NCBI GenBank assembly: GCA_032164245.1
Contig: JAVMKO010000006.1
Coordinates: forward strand, 103,557,310-103,621,309
Direction of reading: 5' to 3'
Length of the DNA: 64,000 bases
Origin: Sternotherus odoratus
Taxonomy: Eukaryota; Chordata; Testudines; Kinosternidae
This document shows, piece after piece, positions 1-11,111 of this stretch. A program made the position numbers and the translations under genes. The notes below the pieces were generated by a model. That model was not told the origin of the DNA. It saw only the letters and a program-made list of their open reading frames with translations, and searched no databases. Position 1 is the stretch's first letter. Every line of letters begins with the position of its first letter.

Positions 1-496
1 AATGATTTCAGGGGACCAACGCAAGGGAAAATGGCTTCCACAGGCTCTTGGAAGCAGAAATTGGGGAGTTTCAGAAGAATGTGGGGAGCATCAAAGAGAA
101 GGGATTGCAGTGTGGGGGATGTAGGGGTGACACTAGTGGTTGGTTCGAGGGGCAGGGAGGGTGCAGGCATGTGGAGGGGGTGAGTGTTGGGGGAGACATG
201 TTGCAGGACGTATGAGTGGGAAAGCTGTGGGGGGCCTGTCTCTTCACACACACTATTTGTTTACTCTCCTGATTTCGAAGTCTGATCGCTGATTTGTGGC
301 CCTTAGGCTGGTATCACACGAGAGACTCTCTAGGGCAGGGGGCAGAGCTGGAGAAGGAGGCTGGTCACCTCCACATACACTTGAGCCATGTGATGGGCAT
401 GGAGCCATGGAGAGAACCAGAGCTACCCAGCTCTCTGGTTAGCTGTCATGGAGCGCAACCATGCAGAGACTGGCTGTCACGGTGCCCACCTGTGAT
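1..496. other. Intron 1 of GLYAT-like copy A (left part)
   Basis: This is near-identical to 23958-24442, which lies about 220 bp upstream (in gene sense) of exon 2 of copy B. It is therefore inferred to be intron 1 of copy A, whose exons 2-5 lie beyond the left edge of the window. One small difference is about 11 extra bases near position 155 compared with copy B. I see no gene or RNA in it. Confidence 0.7.
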
Positions 497-519
497 GGGT
501 TACCATATTTCAACAATCA

Positions 520-955
520 AAAAAGAGGACAGGGAGCCCCTCCCTAGCCTCACCCCACCCCCACCCAGTCCCTCCCACTTCCTTCCTGCTGACTACCCCT
601 CTCAGAACCTCCATTCCCCCTTGCTCCTTGTCCCCTGACTGCTCCCTCCTGAGACCCCCCCAGCCTAACTTCCTGCCTAGGATCCTACCCCTTACCTGTT
701 CTCTGACTGTCCCGACCCTTATCCACATACCTGCCACCAGACAGACCCCTGGGACTCCCATGCCTTTCCAACAACTCCCTGCCCTCTGACGGGCACCCCC
801 AGAACCCCCGACCCATCCAGCCCGCTCCACTCCCTGTCCCCCGATTGCTCCAATCCCCCTCCATACCCCCAACCCCTAGTACTCCCCTGCCCCAGAACTC
901 CCAACTCATCCAACTGCCACCCCACCCCACTCCCTGGGCAAGAAATTCTGATCAC
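520..955. repeat. C-rich low-complexity tract
   Basis: The plus strand is dominated by CCCC/CTCC-type words with short imperfect repetition. It gives long but composition-driven reading frames on both strands (for example a Gly/Trp-rich frame on the minus strand at 510-872). The same tract recurs at 24466-24901. It looks like the internal part of a repeat rather than a gene. Confidence 0.5.
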
Positions 956-966
956 ATAACTGCTTG

Positions 967-1040
967 GTAGTACGGCTAAACCACCCTGAACACTCCCGCT
1001 CCCATCTGCTTTCAGAAGCTAAGCAGGGTTGGGCCTGCCT

Positions 1041-1071
<31 letters not shown>

Positions 1072-1087
1072 CGGGTGCTGTAGGCTT
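967..1087 (+). pseudogene. 5S rRNA-derived sequence (copy A)
   Basis: The sequence aligns by eye along the whole length of vertebrate 5S rRNA. It keeps the internal-promoter region AAGCTAAGCAGGGT, the stretch AGTACTTGGATGGGAGACC and the end GAATACCGGGTGCTGTAGGC. Several substitutions in the first half and the location inside a transposon nest argue for a pseudogene or the head of a 5S-derived SINE, not a working 5S gene. There is no T-run terminator directly after it. Confidence 0.8.
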
Positions 1088-1711
1088 AACATGGGCATGG
1101 GGCTAGCAACTCCACCCCGTAGGGAACCAAATTGCTACTGAAACACCGACAACAGAGATGGAGTGATCTGTGGTTGGTGGCCCCTACCCTGACTGGGCAA
1201 AGAGAGAGAGAGACAGCTGCTTGGTAATCAAAATGTTTCCTAATTTGGGCAGCCAGCTCATCCTGTAGCCTTGACCCAGCTGCAAGGCTCTCCTCAGGAA
1301 GGTGCTGAGTGCCCTCAGTCTGATGACATTCAATGGCACTCATTCACCACCTTGGAGGAGAAGCTGGGCACCTGGCAACACTGGTCCACAAATTCAGAAG
1401 TTTTCCAATAAAATTCCATGGAGTTTTACAGCTGAAAGGTCGTAAAGGTGGAGAGGTTTCAAGTGTTAGTGGGTTGGGTAGGGGAGGATGGGAGTTATCT
1501 GGAAGGATGATCTAATCCAGTGGCTAGAGAGTTATTCTGGGATTTAGGGATGTAAGTGTCTATACACAAATGCAAGAAACCTGAGGAACAAGCAGGGAGA
1601 ATTGAAAGTCCTGACACACTCGAGGGACTATGATGTGATTGGGAATAACAGAGACTTGGTGGGATAACTCACATGACTGGAGTACTGCCATGGATGGAGA
1701 GAGGTGAAAGT

Positions 1712-2108
1712 AAGCCAGTACGCCCAGGTACGGCATACTGGAAAGACCCGATGTGCCATTCTGGGGTGGATCAGCTTCTCCGGGCACAATTTAAAGGGCC
1801 CCTTTAAATTGCTGCCAGAGCCCTGGGGAGGCTACAGCAGGGCTCTGAGGTCAGTTTAAAGGGACTGGGTCGGTAGTGGTGGCCCAGCCCTGGGCTCTTT
1901 AAATAGCAGCTGGAGCCACGGCCCCACTTCCCCAGGGCTCCGGCAACAGGGCTCCCATCCCTGCAGAGCCCTGGGGAGGCTGCAGTGGGCTCTGGCCGCT
2001 ATTTAAAGGGCCTGAAGCTGGGCTTCCACTACCACCCCAGGCCCTTTAAACTGACGTCAAAGCCCTGCCACAGCCTTCCCCAGGCTCCCGCAGTGGGTGC
2101 TCCAGCGG
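1712..2108. repeat. TTTAAAGGG-rich repeat inserted in the CR1
   Basis: CR1 coding homology stops near 1710 and resumes near 2110 (residues [14 protein letters not shown]). The interposed ~400 bp begins with a small palindromic stretch (CCAGTACGCC ... CATACTGG) and contains five or so TTTAAA boxes next to GGGCC/GGGAC words and repeated GAGCCCTGGGG. Borders are approximate and the family is not identified. It is present in both A and B. Confidence 0.5.
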
Positions 2109-2109
2109 C

Positions 2110-4321
2110 ATTTTCACAAGCCGTGGTTCTCATGGGAGATTTCAGTCACCCTGATATCTGCTGGGAGAGCAATACAGCAGTGCACAGACAATCCAGGAAG
2201 TCTTTGGAAAGTGTAGGGGACAATTTCTTAGTGCAAGTGCTGGAGAAACCAACTAGGGGCAGAGCTTTTCTTGATCTGCTGCTCACAAACCGGGAAGAAT
2301 TAGTAGGGGATGCAAAAGTGGATGGGAACCTGGGTGTCAGTGACTATGTGCTGGTTGAGTTCAGGATCGTGACACAGGGAAAAAAGGAGAGCAGCAGAAT
2401 ATGGTCCCTGGACTTCAGAAAAGCAGACTTTGACTCCCTCAGAGAATTGATGGGCAGGATCCCCTGGGAGATGAACATGAAGGGGAAAGGAGTCCAGGAG
2501 AGCTGGCTGGATTTTAAAGAATCCTTATTGAGGTTGCAGAAGCAAACCATCCAGATGTGTAGAAAGAATAGTAAATATGGCAGGCGATCAGCTTGGATGA
2601 ACCCTGAAATCCTTGCTGATCTTAAATGCAAAAAAGCCTACAAGAAGTGGAAGATTGGGCAAATGACCAGGGAGGAATATAAAAATATTGCACAGGCATG
2701 CAGGAGTGAAATCAGGAAGGCTAAATCACACTTGGAGTTGCAGCTAGCAAGGGGTGTAACAAGAAGGGTTTCTTCACGTATGTTAGCAACAAGAAAAAAG
2801 TCAAGGAAAGTGTGGGCCCCTTACTGAATGAAGAAGGCAATCTATGGAGGATGTGGAAAAAGCAAATGTATTCAATGCTTTTTTTTTGCCTCTGTCTTCA
2901 CGAACAAGGTCAGCTCCCAGAATACTGCACCAGGAAGCACAGTATGTGGAGGAGGTGACCAGCCCTCTGTGGAAAAAGAAGTGTTTCAGGACTTTTTAGA
3001 AAAGCTGGACGAGCACAAGTCCATGGGGCCGGATGCGCTGCATCCGAGGGTGCTAAAGGAGTTGGCAGATGTAATTGCGGAGTCATTGGCCACTGTCTTT
3101 GAAAATGCATGGTGATCAGTGGAGGTCCCGGATGACTGGAGACAGGTTAATGTAGTGCCCATCTTTGACAAAGGGAAGAAGGAGGATCCAGGGAACTACA
3201 GGCCAGTCAGCCAGAAAAATCATGGAGCAGGTCCTGAAGGAATCAATCCTGAAGCACTTAGAGGAGAGAAAAGTGATCAGGAACAGTCAGCATGGATTCA
3301 CCAAGGGCAAGTCATGCCTTACTAATCTAATTGCCTTTTACGATGTGACAACTGGCTCTGTGCATGAGGGGAAAGCAGTGGATGTGCTATTCCTTGACTT
3401 TAGCAAAGCTTTTGATACAGTCTCCCACAGTATTCTTGCCAGCAAGTTAAAGAAGCATGGGCTGGATGAATGGACCATAAGGTGGATAGAAAGCTGGCTG
3501 GATTGTCAGGCTCAATGGGTAGTGATCAATGGCTCCATCTCTAGGTGGCAGCTGGTATCAAGCAGAGTGCTCCAAGGGTCAGACCTCAGGCCGGTTTTAT
3601 TCAATATCTTCATCAATGATTGGGAGGATGGTGTGGACTGCACCCTCAGCAAGTCTGCAGATGACACTAAACTGGGAGGAGTGGTAGATATACTGGGGGG
3701 TAGGGAGAGGATACAGGGGGACCTAGACAAATTAGAGGACTGGGCCAAAAGAAATTTGATGAGGTTCAACAAGGAGAAGTGCAGAGTCCTGCACTTAGGA
3801 TGGAAGAATCCCATGCACTGCTACAGATTAGGGACCGAATGGCTAGGCAGCAGTTCTGCAGAAAAGGACCTAGAGGTTACAGTGGATGAGAAGCTGGATA
3901 TGAGTCACAAATTGCCCTTGTTGCCAAGAAGGCTAATGGGATTTTGGGCTGTATAAGTGGGGGCATTGCCAGCAGATGGAGGGACATGATTGTTCCCCTC
4001 TATTTGACATTGGTGAGGCCTCATCTGGAGTACTGTGTCCAATTTTGGGGCCCACACTACAATGTGGAAAAATTGGAAAGAGTCCAGAGAAGGGGAACAA
4101 AAATCATTAGGGGCCTGGAGCACATGACTTATGAGGAGAGGCTGAGGGAACTGGGATTGTTTAGTCTACAGAAGAGAAGACTGAGGGGAGATTTGATAGC
4201 TGCTTTCAACTACCTGAAAGGGAGTTCCAGAAAGGATGGATCTAGACTGTTCTCAGTGGTACCAGATGACATAACAAGGAATAATGTTCTCAAGTTTCAG
4301 TGGGGATGGTTTAGGTTTTAA
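2110..4321 (+). pseudogene. CR1 ORF2 remnant: endonuclease end and reverse transcriptase
   Basis: The translation gives CR1 ORF2 in pieces. The end of the endonuclease domain ([12 protein letters not shown], then [13 protein letters not shown]) is followed by the linker, the reverse-transcriptase start ([19 protein letters not shown]), motif A ([13 protein letters not shown]) and motif C (ADDTKLGG). The residue before ADD is Ser, where active CR1 copies usually have Phe or Tyr. The 3' part is [18 protein letters not shown]. An in-frame TGA near 2825 and frame changes near 3113, 3165 and 3950 break the frame, so it cannot make the whole protein. Confidence 0.88.
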
Positions 4322-4458
4322 ACTAGGAAAAACTTTTTGATTAGGAGGGTGGTGAAGCACTGGAATGGGTTACCTAGGGAGATGGTAGAATCTCCTTCCT
4401 TAGAGGTTTTTAAGGTCAGGCTTGACAAAGCCCTTGCTGGGATGATTTAGTTGGGGTT

Positions 4459-5237
4459 TGTCATACATCTGAAGTGGCTTAGAATTACTATTTTACCTGT
4501 GAAGGGTTAATCTGAAGCAACCCAGAGAGGGAGATGAGATAATCAATTGGGAAGAAAAGGGTTTTACTTTCACTTTGCTTCTGGGCTTTCTTTGTTCTCT
4601 CCTGGGCTGCTAGGAGTGGGTCTGCATTCCCCTGGCTATGGGAGGAATCACATCTATGTTTCTATTCTACATTTCAATAATCTTCTAAGGACATTAAGCC
4701 TAGCTGTAAGTGTTTGGTTGCTTGTCTCTATCACTTGTTAATTGGTCCACTGGTTACTTTGCTGTTCGCTGTAGCAGTGGAGAAATTCCAAGGGAGGGGG
4801 CCAATGAGGGTTGAGTGATGCTAAGGGTTTTTCTCTATTGATTTCTATACCAGGAATCTGTACTTCTTCTGTTTCTTTTATTAAAATCTTTCTTTTAAGA
4901 ATTTGACTGTTTGTTCCCATTGGATTGATCCTAGTTTGAATCAGGCACGTCTCGCAGCAAGTGAGGGTTTGTGGTTTGTTCTCGACTCTCTGCCAGGAAA
5001 AGGGGGGGGAGGTTTGGGGGGTGTTACTATCGGGGTTCCAATTTACCCTACCCCATGGTTTTGGGGTCTCAAATTGGTGGTGGCAGCATTTTCCAAGCCC
5101 CAACTGAAGAAGTTTGGGGTTTGGGGAAAAAGTTTTAACCTAAGCTGGTAAAATAAGCTTGGGGGGGTAATTTTCTTTCATGCGGGGTCCCCACATCTTT
5201 ACCCTAGAGATCAGATTGGGGAAATAGACCCTTGACA
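4459..5237 (-). mobile_element. Solo LTR inserted in the CR1 3' region (copy A)
   Basis: A 779-bp unit starting TGTCATAC and ending CTTGACA, flanked by a perfect 5-bp duplication GGGTT (4454-4458 and 5238-5242). Removing it restores continuous CR1 sequence. TG...CA ends, size and 5-bp duplication are typical of a solo LTR. An AATAAA signal lies on the minus strand near 4875, so minus orientation is likelier. The sister copy is at 29191-29968. Confidence 0.75.
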
Positions 5238-5319
5238 GGGTTAGTCCTGCTTTGAGCAGGGTGTTGGACTAGAACCTCCTGAGGTCCCTTCCAACCCTGA
5301 TATTTTATGATTCTATGAG

Positions 5320-6276
5320 ATTCAATTCCCTACTCTGACACAGATTCCCTGTGTGACCCCTGACTGGTCACTTAGACTTTCTTTGATCAAAGCCAACTCT
5401 GATGGGAGACTGGAGTTTTACTAGCTGCATCCCTGATCCAGGCAATCTGACCTTTTTGCTGGCTGGTTCAGTCTGACCCTTATCTGCATTTTGCCCATGA
5501 TTTCTCCAATCTTCCCTGGAAGCACCGTGGGACAGCACAGTTCTGAACAGCCCCCGGTGCAGGGCTGCAATTATCTGCCTCAAATGGAGCCCAGATGCTA
5601 GCTTTGGGGCAGAAGGAATTCCTTTGCTGCCATCAAACCACTTGGGTGCGCTGAGCCTTTGGAAAGGACAAAATCCCCCCTGGTGCAGCATTGCTGCCTT
5701 CTTTGCCTGTAAAGCCTTGATGTGAAACAGCAACCTGGGGACTGAGGGAACCTGCAAGTGTTCACACTTCCTTTTGCTCTAAATATCGAAGGAGGCTCCT
5801 GCTGTTTGAAACTAGCTGGATTCAGAGAATGGGATGTCCCATGATTTAAGGAATTAAACATGTAAAGACCTCAGCCTCTGAAGTGCTGTTGGTGGGTTAT
5901 CAGCTGAAGTATTGACCCAGGCTGAGGGAAGGCAGCAGCCCTAACTTCCACCCTAGTGGAGGCAGCGCAGGATCAGGACTTCTCTGCTGTCCCTCCGCCT
6001 TCCTGCTGCTGCCCTCCCCCTGCCCCAAAGCTTAAAAGCAAGCTCCTGCTCCTACCAGGGCTACTGGGTTCTTTCTCCAGGGGCTCAGCCAGCATGGGCT
6101 GAGGAATTCCACCCGCCCTCTCCTTCCTCCCTCTCCAATGGGCTGAGGCAGACCAGAGGGGACGTGGCTCTGCTTGAAATCCCAGAGATTTGCAGATTGC
6201 TTCAGATTCCCCCCAGATGCTATTTTGAGCTCAAAAACCCGGACATGTCTGCGAATATACGGACATATGGTAACCC
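5320..6276. other. Unassigned sequence inside the intron 1 nest
   Basis: About 950 bp between the CR1 end and the right terminal repeat. I see no coding similarity, RNA gene or second element border. The copy B counterpart is at 30050-31017. Confidence 0.4.
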
Positions 6277-6608
6277 TAGATTCACTGATCCAGAGCCATC
6301 TTGCACTCTGACTGGCTGATCCAGAGCCATCTTCCACTCTGATTGGCTGGGAAGTTCCCGCCGGCTATGCTGGGTGAGCAGCAGGAGTTGGTGCTGGGAT
6401 TGGACTTTGGGAGACACGAGGGAGCAGCGGGTGGCTGGGAGAGCAGCCAGCACCGGGTGGGGAGGGGCCTGTCCCTCAGGCCTGATCTCCAACCCATTTC
6501 GCAGGGGAGTCAGAGGGACCTTCCCCTGCTCTCTGCCCTCTGGAGGTGGGGGAGGGTGGAGTCCAATCCCTGGGCCATGGGCAGTTGGGCTGGGCAGAGC
6601 AACATCAC

Positions 6609-6686
6609 CGGCAGCGTGTCAGGCAAGAGCCCCCGAAGTGTCGTCTCCAGCAGCCGCAGCTTGGACGAGCAGCTCAGGATCAGCAT
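6609..6686 (-). CDS. GLYATL: GLYAT-like acyltransferase copy A, first coding exon (partial gene)
   Basis: Only the first coding exon of this minus-strand gene is in the window. ATG at 6686 sits in a good start context (GAG before ATG). The 26 codons read [20 protein letters not shown] and end in ...DTLP, followed by a GT donor at 6608. Length, phase 0 and sequence match the first coding exons of copies B, C and D. This begins the N-terminal domain of the glycine N-acyltransferase family, enzymes that transfer acyl groups from acyl-CoA to amino acids. Exon 2 should lie about 220 bp left of position 1, judging from copy B. Whether this copy is intact cannot be seen. It is closest to copy B, since both end the exon in LPDTLP (C and D have LPETLP). 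Confidence 0.85.
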
Positions 6687-6735
6687 CTCTGTCAGGATGG
6701 GCGCTTGGCAGCTTCCCGGGAACGTGGTGTAGGGA

Positions 6736-7137
6736 TGTGATGCAGCAGGGAGCCGGGCAGAATTGACCTGGGAGGTTCACTGGAGATGGGAGGCTTCTCT
6801 GAAGGGAAAATACCTGAAGCTGTAGCCTGAGACGAGAAGGGGGAGGGGGAGAGTTGGCACCTTGAGCCGGGGAAGCTGGACAAAGGAAGGGAGAGATGGT
6901 TACAAGGGTTTGGAGTGGGTGTTGTCTGGGGAAAAGGAAGGAGCCCTAAGCTTGGTGATTAACCTCCCTGCTCCCTGGCAGGGCCTGACTAAGGGGTCCT
7001 GTTTGTACCTACAAGCTCTGATTGGACAGGGTTCCTGACATCCCTAATAAACCTTCTAATCTACTGGCTGGCTGAGAGTTACTGGGAATTCCAGGAAGTG
7101 GGGTTGCAGGGCCTTGACTTCCCCACACCCCGTGACA
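6736..7137 (+). mobile_element. LTR upstream of copy A exon 1 (shared with B)
   Basis: A 402-bp segment starting TGTGATGCAGC and ending CCCGTGACA, flanked by AGGGA and AGTGA (5 bp, one mismatch). Copies C and D read straight across this site (GTGGTGTATGGGACACCTGG). It contains AATAAACCTTCTAATCTACT followed by GGCTGGCTGAGAG, which also occurs in the longer LTR at 44907-45695, so it is a shorter relative of that LTR. The copy at 31437-31838 shows insertion before the A/B duplication. Confidence 0.75.
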
Positions 7138-7407
7138 AGTGACACTTGGGAGGAGGGGAGGAGAGAAACCTGTCAGTTATGTGTGTCCATCCCCAGCCCC
7201 GCAAGTGACCCCAGATGTAGGCAGGGTGTCCTCAACCTCCCATTCCTACCATAGCAAACCTACAATAATACCCCAGTCTGGGTGCAGCCCCCGTGCTCAC
7301 CAGAGACCCTACAATAATAATCTGTGGCCCCAGCCATGCCAGGCTGGTCCGTGCAGGGCTAGGGTCACTCAACTAGCTTCCCCTCACCTGGGCAGTCTCT
7401 GTGCCAG
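7138..7407. other. Upstream unit block M (copy A), cut by an ERV
   Basis: This matches blocks just right of exon 1 in copy B (31839-33637, with an LTR inside), C (44640-46722) and D (60045-61161). It ends at CTCTGTGCCAG, exactly where the endogenous retrovirus begins. The other copies continue with GGTAAGGAG or a close variant. No coding feature is evident. The CAG/GTAAGG sequence in the other copies resembles a splice donor on the plus strand, but I cannot support an exon. Confidence 0.5.
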
Positions 7408-7963
7408 TGTTGCACAAATAGGCTCGTTCCTTTGGAGGTCGTCCCAATCTCCTTCAAAGAACAGGCAGAGTCGCAAGGTAACCTGAATAAAAAAGGTTTA
7501 TTCGTGCACGAATAGGGAGTCAAGGGGCTAACGCTCCAAATCTGACTGCCACATATCAACGGGCAGCCAAAACATATACAATGTTTGATAATCGTCACAG
7601 GTACACACAACCAATAACTTCAAAGGGTATCACAGCTTCATACAGCCAATAATCTAATGCCACATACATAGTTTGTATAAAGATTTGAAAAATGTCATAG
7701 CCACGGGCCGTTAGTTCACAACACTCACTGTCACATGCATCACAAACAAAGCTGCATAGTTAAATGTTAATGATATGCATGACATGAACTGATCGGGGCT
7801 GCGTGCAGTCTCTGTCCTGGATCATGGCTGCATGTCCATCCAGCTGATCTACTCCATTTAAAAAAACAGACTCCATCTTGGAAACACAGATTTTACAGCA
7901 GTTAACCAGAAGCACGTAACAAACAATACACAATAAGCAGTTAACAATACAATTTTTACCACA
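7408..7963 (-). repeat. 3' LTR of the env-bearing retrovirus
   Basis: On the minus strand it starts TGTGGTAAAAATTG, directly after a purine-rich tract (AAGAGGAGGGAAT), and ends TTTGTGCAACA. An AATAAA signal lies near 7485-7500 on the minus strand. The outer border is fixed by the uninterrupted sequence in copies B and C. The partner duplication is lost because the right side is deleted. Confidence 0.75.
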
Positions 7964-7998
7964 ATTCCCTCCTCTTAAAAGATACTTTCTTCTACATT

Positions 7999-9346
7999 TT
8001 ACCTTCTAGCTCTATGAGGCAGGGAATTGATACACATTAAAGACATACAACTCATTATACAACAAAAACACAATCCCAGAAATACAATTACAATCAACCC
8101 ACATATCCCAACCTTAACCAATGATCTAATTCCCCCACCCACATTAGGGGGCCAGGACCATAAGGACTCCCACCAATCAACGGGTGGGTAGCCAGTAGAA
8201 TGATTTCTAGCCAGTTCCCTCAGGTGCTTAGTGCGCTGGAAGGTGTCATGGTAGGTATAGTTTACAAAAACACAACACTCCTCACCAATTAAAGCACAAG
8301 CTCCTCCCTGAGCTGCTAACATTATATCCAGTACCATGCGGTTTTGCAAGGCAAGCTGGCGCAGCTGGGACATTTCCTCAGCCTGGTTCTCAAATAGGGT
8401 TGCTGTCTCATTGGCAATATTCTCTAGCAATCTCTGCAGGTGAATTATGCCTCCTCTCAGGCTGGTAAAGCCTGCCCATCTATTCCATGATAGGTCCTCT
8501 TGGAGGTTAAATTCCAAGTAGGTCCTCCGAATGTTCCGTGCATGGGGAAAGCGAGGAGGTCTGGAGGAAATGCAGGACGGTGGAACTAACCAAGCCAAAC
8601 AACATGACCCTTTCCAATTTGCAGGGAGAGAATAATATGCTCCAGATCCACATATCCAATAAGTCCCATACAATGCAGGTTGCCAATTCTCAAAAGAGAA
8701 AGGAAACCAACCCTTAAACCACTGCTCTCCCTGTAATGCCTTTTTGTCATTAGACTTACAAAGGCATAATCTAATGGTGCTATTATTCAGGGTCAAAACA
8801 GTCCCATTAGTACAATTGAAATAGCTCCGAATTTGGCCATCTGGGCCTAGGTCCTGGATCCCTGCAACAGGGCACCCTCCTCTGAGACCAGGGGAAGTAT
8901 TAAAAGGAGATGGTGGATACCACATGTGGGATAAGTAGGGGTAACAATCCTCAAAGGTAAGTGAACGACTAAAGGTAGTACCATTGAAATATATGTTACA
9001 TCTACTTATCCCTATAAAAACCGAACGCTCCTGTTTCACAAAACACAACAACCCTGTCCTATTAGCCACCACTAAATACCCGGAGGCAGGCACCTCTGAC
9101 TTAGTCCAAGTTGTATTATGCATTTTCCAGGTAATATTGGCAGCAGACAGGGGAACAGGTATCAAAGAAAACCCTTGTTTCACATCTGTTGGAACCTTAG
9201 TACACACCCAACAATGACTTAGGTTCCCAAAAAGGCGATTCTTGATCTCATGAGAATACTTAATAAAAGCATTATCTTCATAAGAAACAACATTACAGAA
9301 ACAAGTAGAACAGTACAATAATCACAACAATACAAAATCCCTTCAT
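7999..9346 (-). pseudogene. env: Retroviral envelope gene, nearly full frame with a break after the leader
   Basis: A 439-codon minus-strand frame (9318-7999) covers most of a class I retroviral envelope protein. Seen in order: a surface-subunit CWVC motif (residues 36-39), several N-glycosylation sites, the conserved transmembrane-subunit heptad region beginning LQNRMVLDI (about residue 324), a CX6CC motif (341-349), a hydrophobic membrane span (about 401-423) and a short basic tail. There is no clear furin site. An ATG at 9346 opens a hydrophobic leader-like stretch in another frame that runs into a stop near 9293, so a frameshift separates leader and body. Envelope proteins mediate receptor binding and membrane fusion. 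This copy looks broken at the start, and I infer no function. Confidence 0.85.
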
Positions 9347-9471
9347 TTTCCCTGAGACAATTTGAGTCTAGTCTCTGAGAGAGGCAAACTAGTCCACAGT
9401 TCAGTCTCGTTCTCTCTCTCAGGGGGAATATACTTCTTGACCCGTGCACAGTGGATCCACTTATCGCTGTC

Positions 9472-11111
9472 CTAGAGCTTGACTGCCGTGTGTGTCGTCA
9501 GCAGAACTTGGAACGGTCCTTCCCACTTCTCCCTCAATGGAGCCTTCTTCCACCTCTGGATCGGGACTTGATCCCCGGGCTGGAAGTTGTGGATAGGGAC
9601 GTCCAAGGGCAAGCTCTGGAAAGGCACAGCGAATCTGTGGAGAGAAGACAAAACAGACTGCAAGGCAGTAACGTGTTCTTTAAGCTCTGCCTTACCCAAA
9701 TCTACAGTGACCTGTTCCCTCCACCTGGCTGGCAAAACTCTAGGAGGCATCCCGAACATTAGTTCAAAAGGGGATAATTTTAGTCCCCTATGGGGTATGC
9801 TACAGATGCAGGTCAGAGCTAAGGGAAGTGCTTGGGGCCATTTTAAATGGGTCTCAATGCAGATCTTTGTGAGCATTGTCTTTAAGGTTCTACTCATACG
9901 CTCCACTTGGCCTGAGCTCTGGGGCCTCCATGGAGCATGAAGCTTCCATTTAATACCTAGGGCCTTAGCTACTTCCTGCACTACCTTTCCCACAAAGTGG
10001 CTACCCTGATCTGATTCGATTGATTCTGGTAGTAAGAATCGCTGTATAGGTCTTGCAACAGAACTCGAGCTACTGTGGATGCTGTAGCTGTTCTGGTTGG
10101 GAATGCTTCCACCCATCCTGTTAGTTGATCTACTAACACCAGCAGGTATTGATACTGTCCAGACTTAGGGAGTTTAGCAAAGTCGATTTGCCATGCTTGG
10201 CCAGGATAATAAGTCCATTGCCTTCCTCCCATTGGAGCAGGTGGTCGAGGTGGTTTGGGATTCACTTTCTGGCAGGTGGGGCACTGTGCTGCCACACGCT
10301 GTGCTTCCAGATATAGTCCAGGAGATATCACCTGTCGTACAAGCAGGTCTCCCATCGCAGTCCCTCCCATGTGTGTGGTGGCGTGCAGGTGCAAAAGTAC
10401 TTCCAGCTGTAAAGGTCGAGGCACCATCACGTTTCCTCCTGGTGCTATCCACCAACCATTTTCATTCTTTGCATGGTTTTCTGCTGCTGCTGCATCATCT
10501 TCTGGGGTGTAGCGCACCACACAATCTTCAAGGTAGGATGGGATCTCTTGTACAGCACCCTGGAATCCCACGTCGCCTTCCATGAGCGCTGCTTTCTTCG
10601 CCGCTGCATCTGCTCTTGCGTTTCCTCTTCTTTGGTGTTCATCGGCTGCTCTGTCGTGTGCTCTGACACGGACCACTGCAACTTCTTTGGGTAGCTTGAG
10701 GGCTTCCAGAAGCATTAGTATTTGCGGTCCATTGGCTATCTTCTGCCCTGAAGCTGTAATAAATCCACACTGCTTCCACAACAGTCCATGAGCGTGTACA
10801 GTGGTAAAAGCATAGCGAGAGTCAATAAAGATGTTCACTCTCTTGTCCACTCCCATCTCGAGAGCTCGGGTCAGGGCAGTCAGCTCTGCTAGTTGAGCTG
10901 ACCAACTTGCAGGAAGCTTCTCCTTCCATACTGCATCAGTTAGTGTCACTACAGCACAGCCAGTATGTCTGATGCCTTTTATCATGCTGCTTGAGCCATC
11001 CACGAAGAATTCTTCGCACGGATCTTCAAGGGGGTCGTCCCTCAGGTCTGGTCGGATCAGTACTGAGTACTGAGTACATTGAGAAGATACAGCCTGGGCC
11101 AATAACTCCAT
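9472..11111 (-). pseudogene. pol: Retroviral pol remnant: RNase H and integrase, frameshifted
   Basis: Two overlapping minus-strand frames (11111-9981 and 10116-9472). The first has RNase H acidic residues D38 (FFVDGSS), E75 (AELTAL), D96 (FIDSRYA) and D167, then the integrase zinc-binding pattern H242/H246/C276/C279 and the first catalytic Asp at 309 (WQIDF). The second frame carries the other catalytic residues, D36 (ESDQGSH) and E72 (GQVER), 35 residues apart as expected for a DD35E integrase, and a C-terminal domain. The frame switch lies near 10000-10110. Reverse transcriptase is absent. The family match is firm; the gene is inactive. Confidence 0.87.

Larger units (their letters stand above)
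1555..5319 (+). mobile_element. CR1 LINE, 5'-truncated, with nested insertions (copy A)
   Basis: Plus-strand CR1-type non-LTR retrotransposon. Endonuclease-like sequence begins near 1558 and is interrupted by another repeat at about 1712-2108. The reverse-transcriptase region and 3' part follow, interrupted again by a solo LTR at 4459-5237. The 3' end near 5280-5319 carries the usual CR1 tail, GGTCCCTTCCAACCCTGATA followed by ATGATTCTATGA. The element is shared with copy B (25501-30049) at near-identical sequence, so it predates the A/B duplication. Confidence 0.88.
497..6276. mobile_element. Nested DNA-transposon-like insertion in intron 1 of copy A
   Basis: The block starts GGGTTACCATAT and ends with the inverted form ATATGGTAACCC, about 12 bp of terminal inverted repeat. 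The matching positions in copies C (near 44075-44095) and D (near 58760) have no such block, so it was inserted in the A/B ancestor. Inside lie a C-rich tract, a 5S rRNA-like sequence, a CR1 LINE and a solo LTR. No transposase frame is visible. It accounts for most of the length difference between intron 1 of A/B (about 7.5 kb) and of C (about 1.1 kb). The two ends could instead belong to two related elements. Confidence 0.5.
7408..11111 (-). mobile_element. Gammaretrovirus-like endogenous retrovirus, 5' half missing
   Basis: In minus-strand order this has the 3' part of pol (RNase H and integrase, 11111 to 9472), env (9346 to 7999), a purine tract near 7965-7978 and one LTR (7963 to 7408). 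Gag, protease, reverse transcriptase and the other LTR are absent. The insertion interrupts block M of copy A. On its right about 1 kb of unit sequence is also missing, so a deletion probably removed the retroviral 5' half together with host flank. Pol and env motifs are of gammaretroviral (class I) type. Confidence 0.85.

Noticed and set aside
1..253. A 60-codon minus-strand frame near-duplicated at 23954-24199 and 43591-43839.
   Set aside because: It lies in intron 1 of each copy, differs in length and frame between copies, and has no start or splice context.
510..955. Gly/Trp-rich minus-strand frames of 78-120 codons, repeated at 24456-24901.
   Set aside because: They arise from a C-rich low-complexity tract and have no similarity to known proteins.
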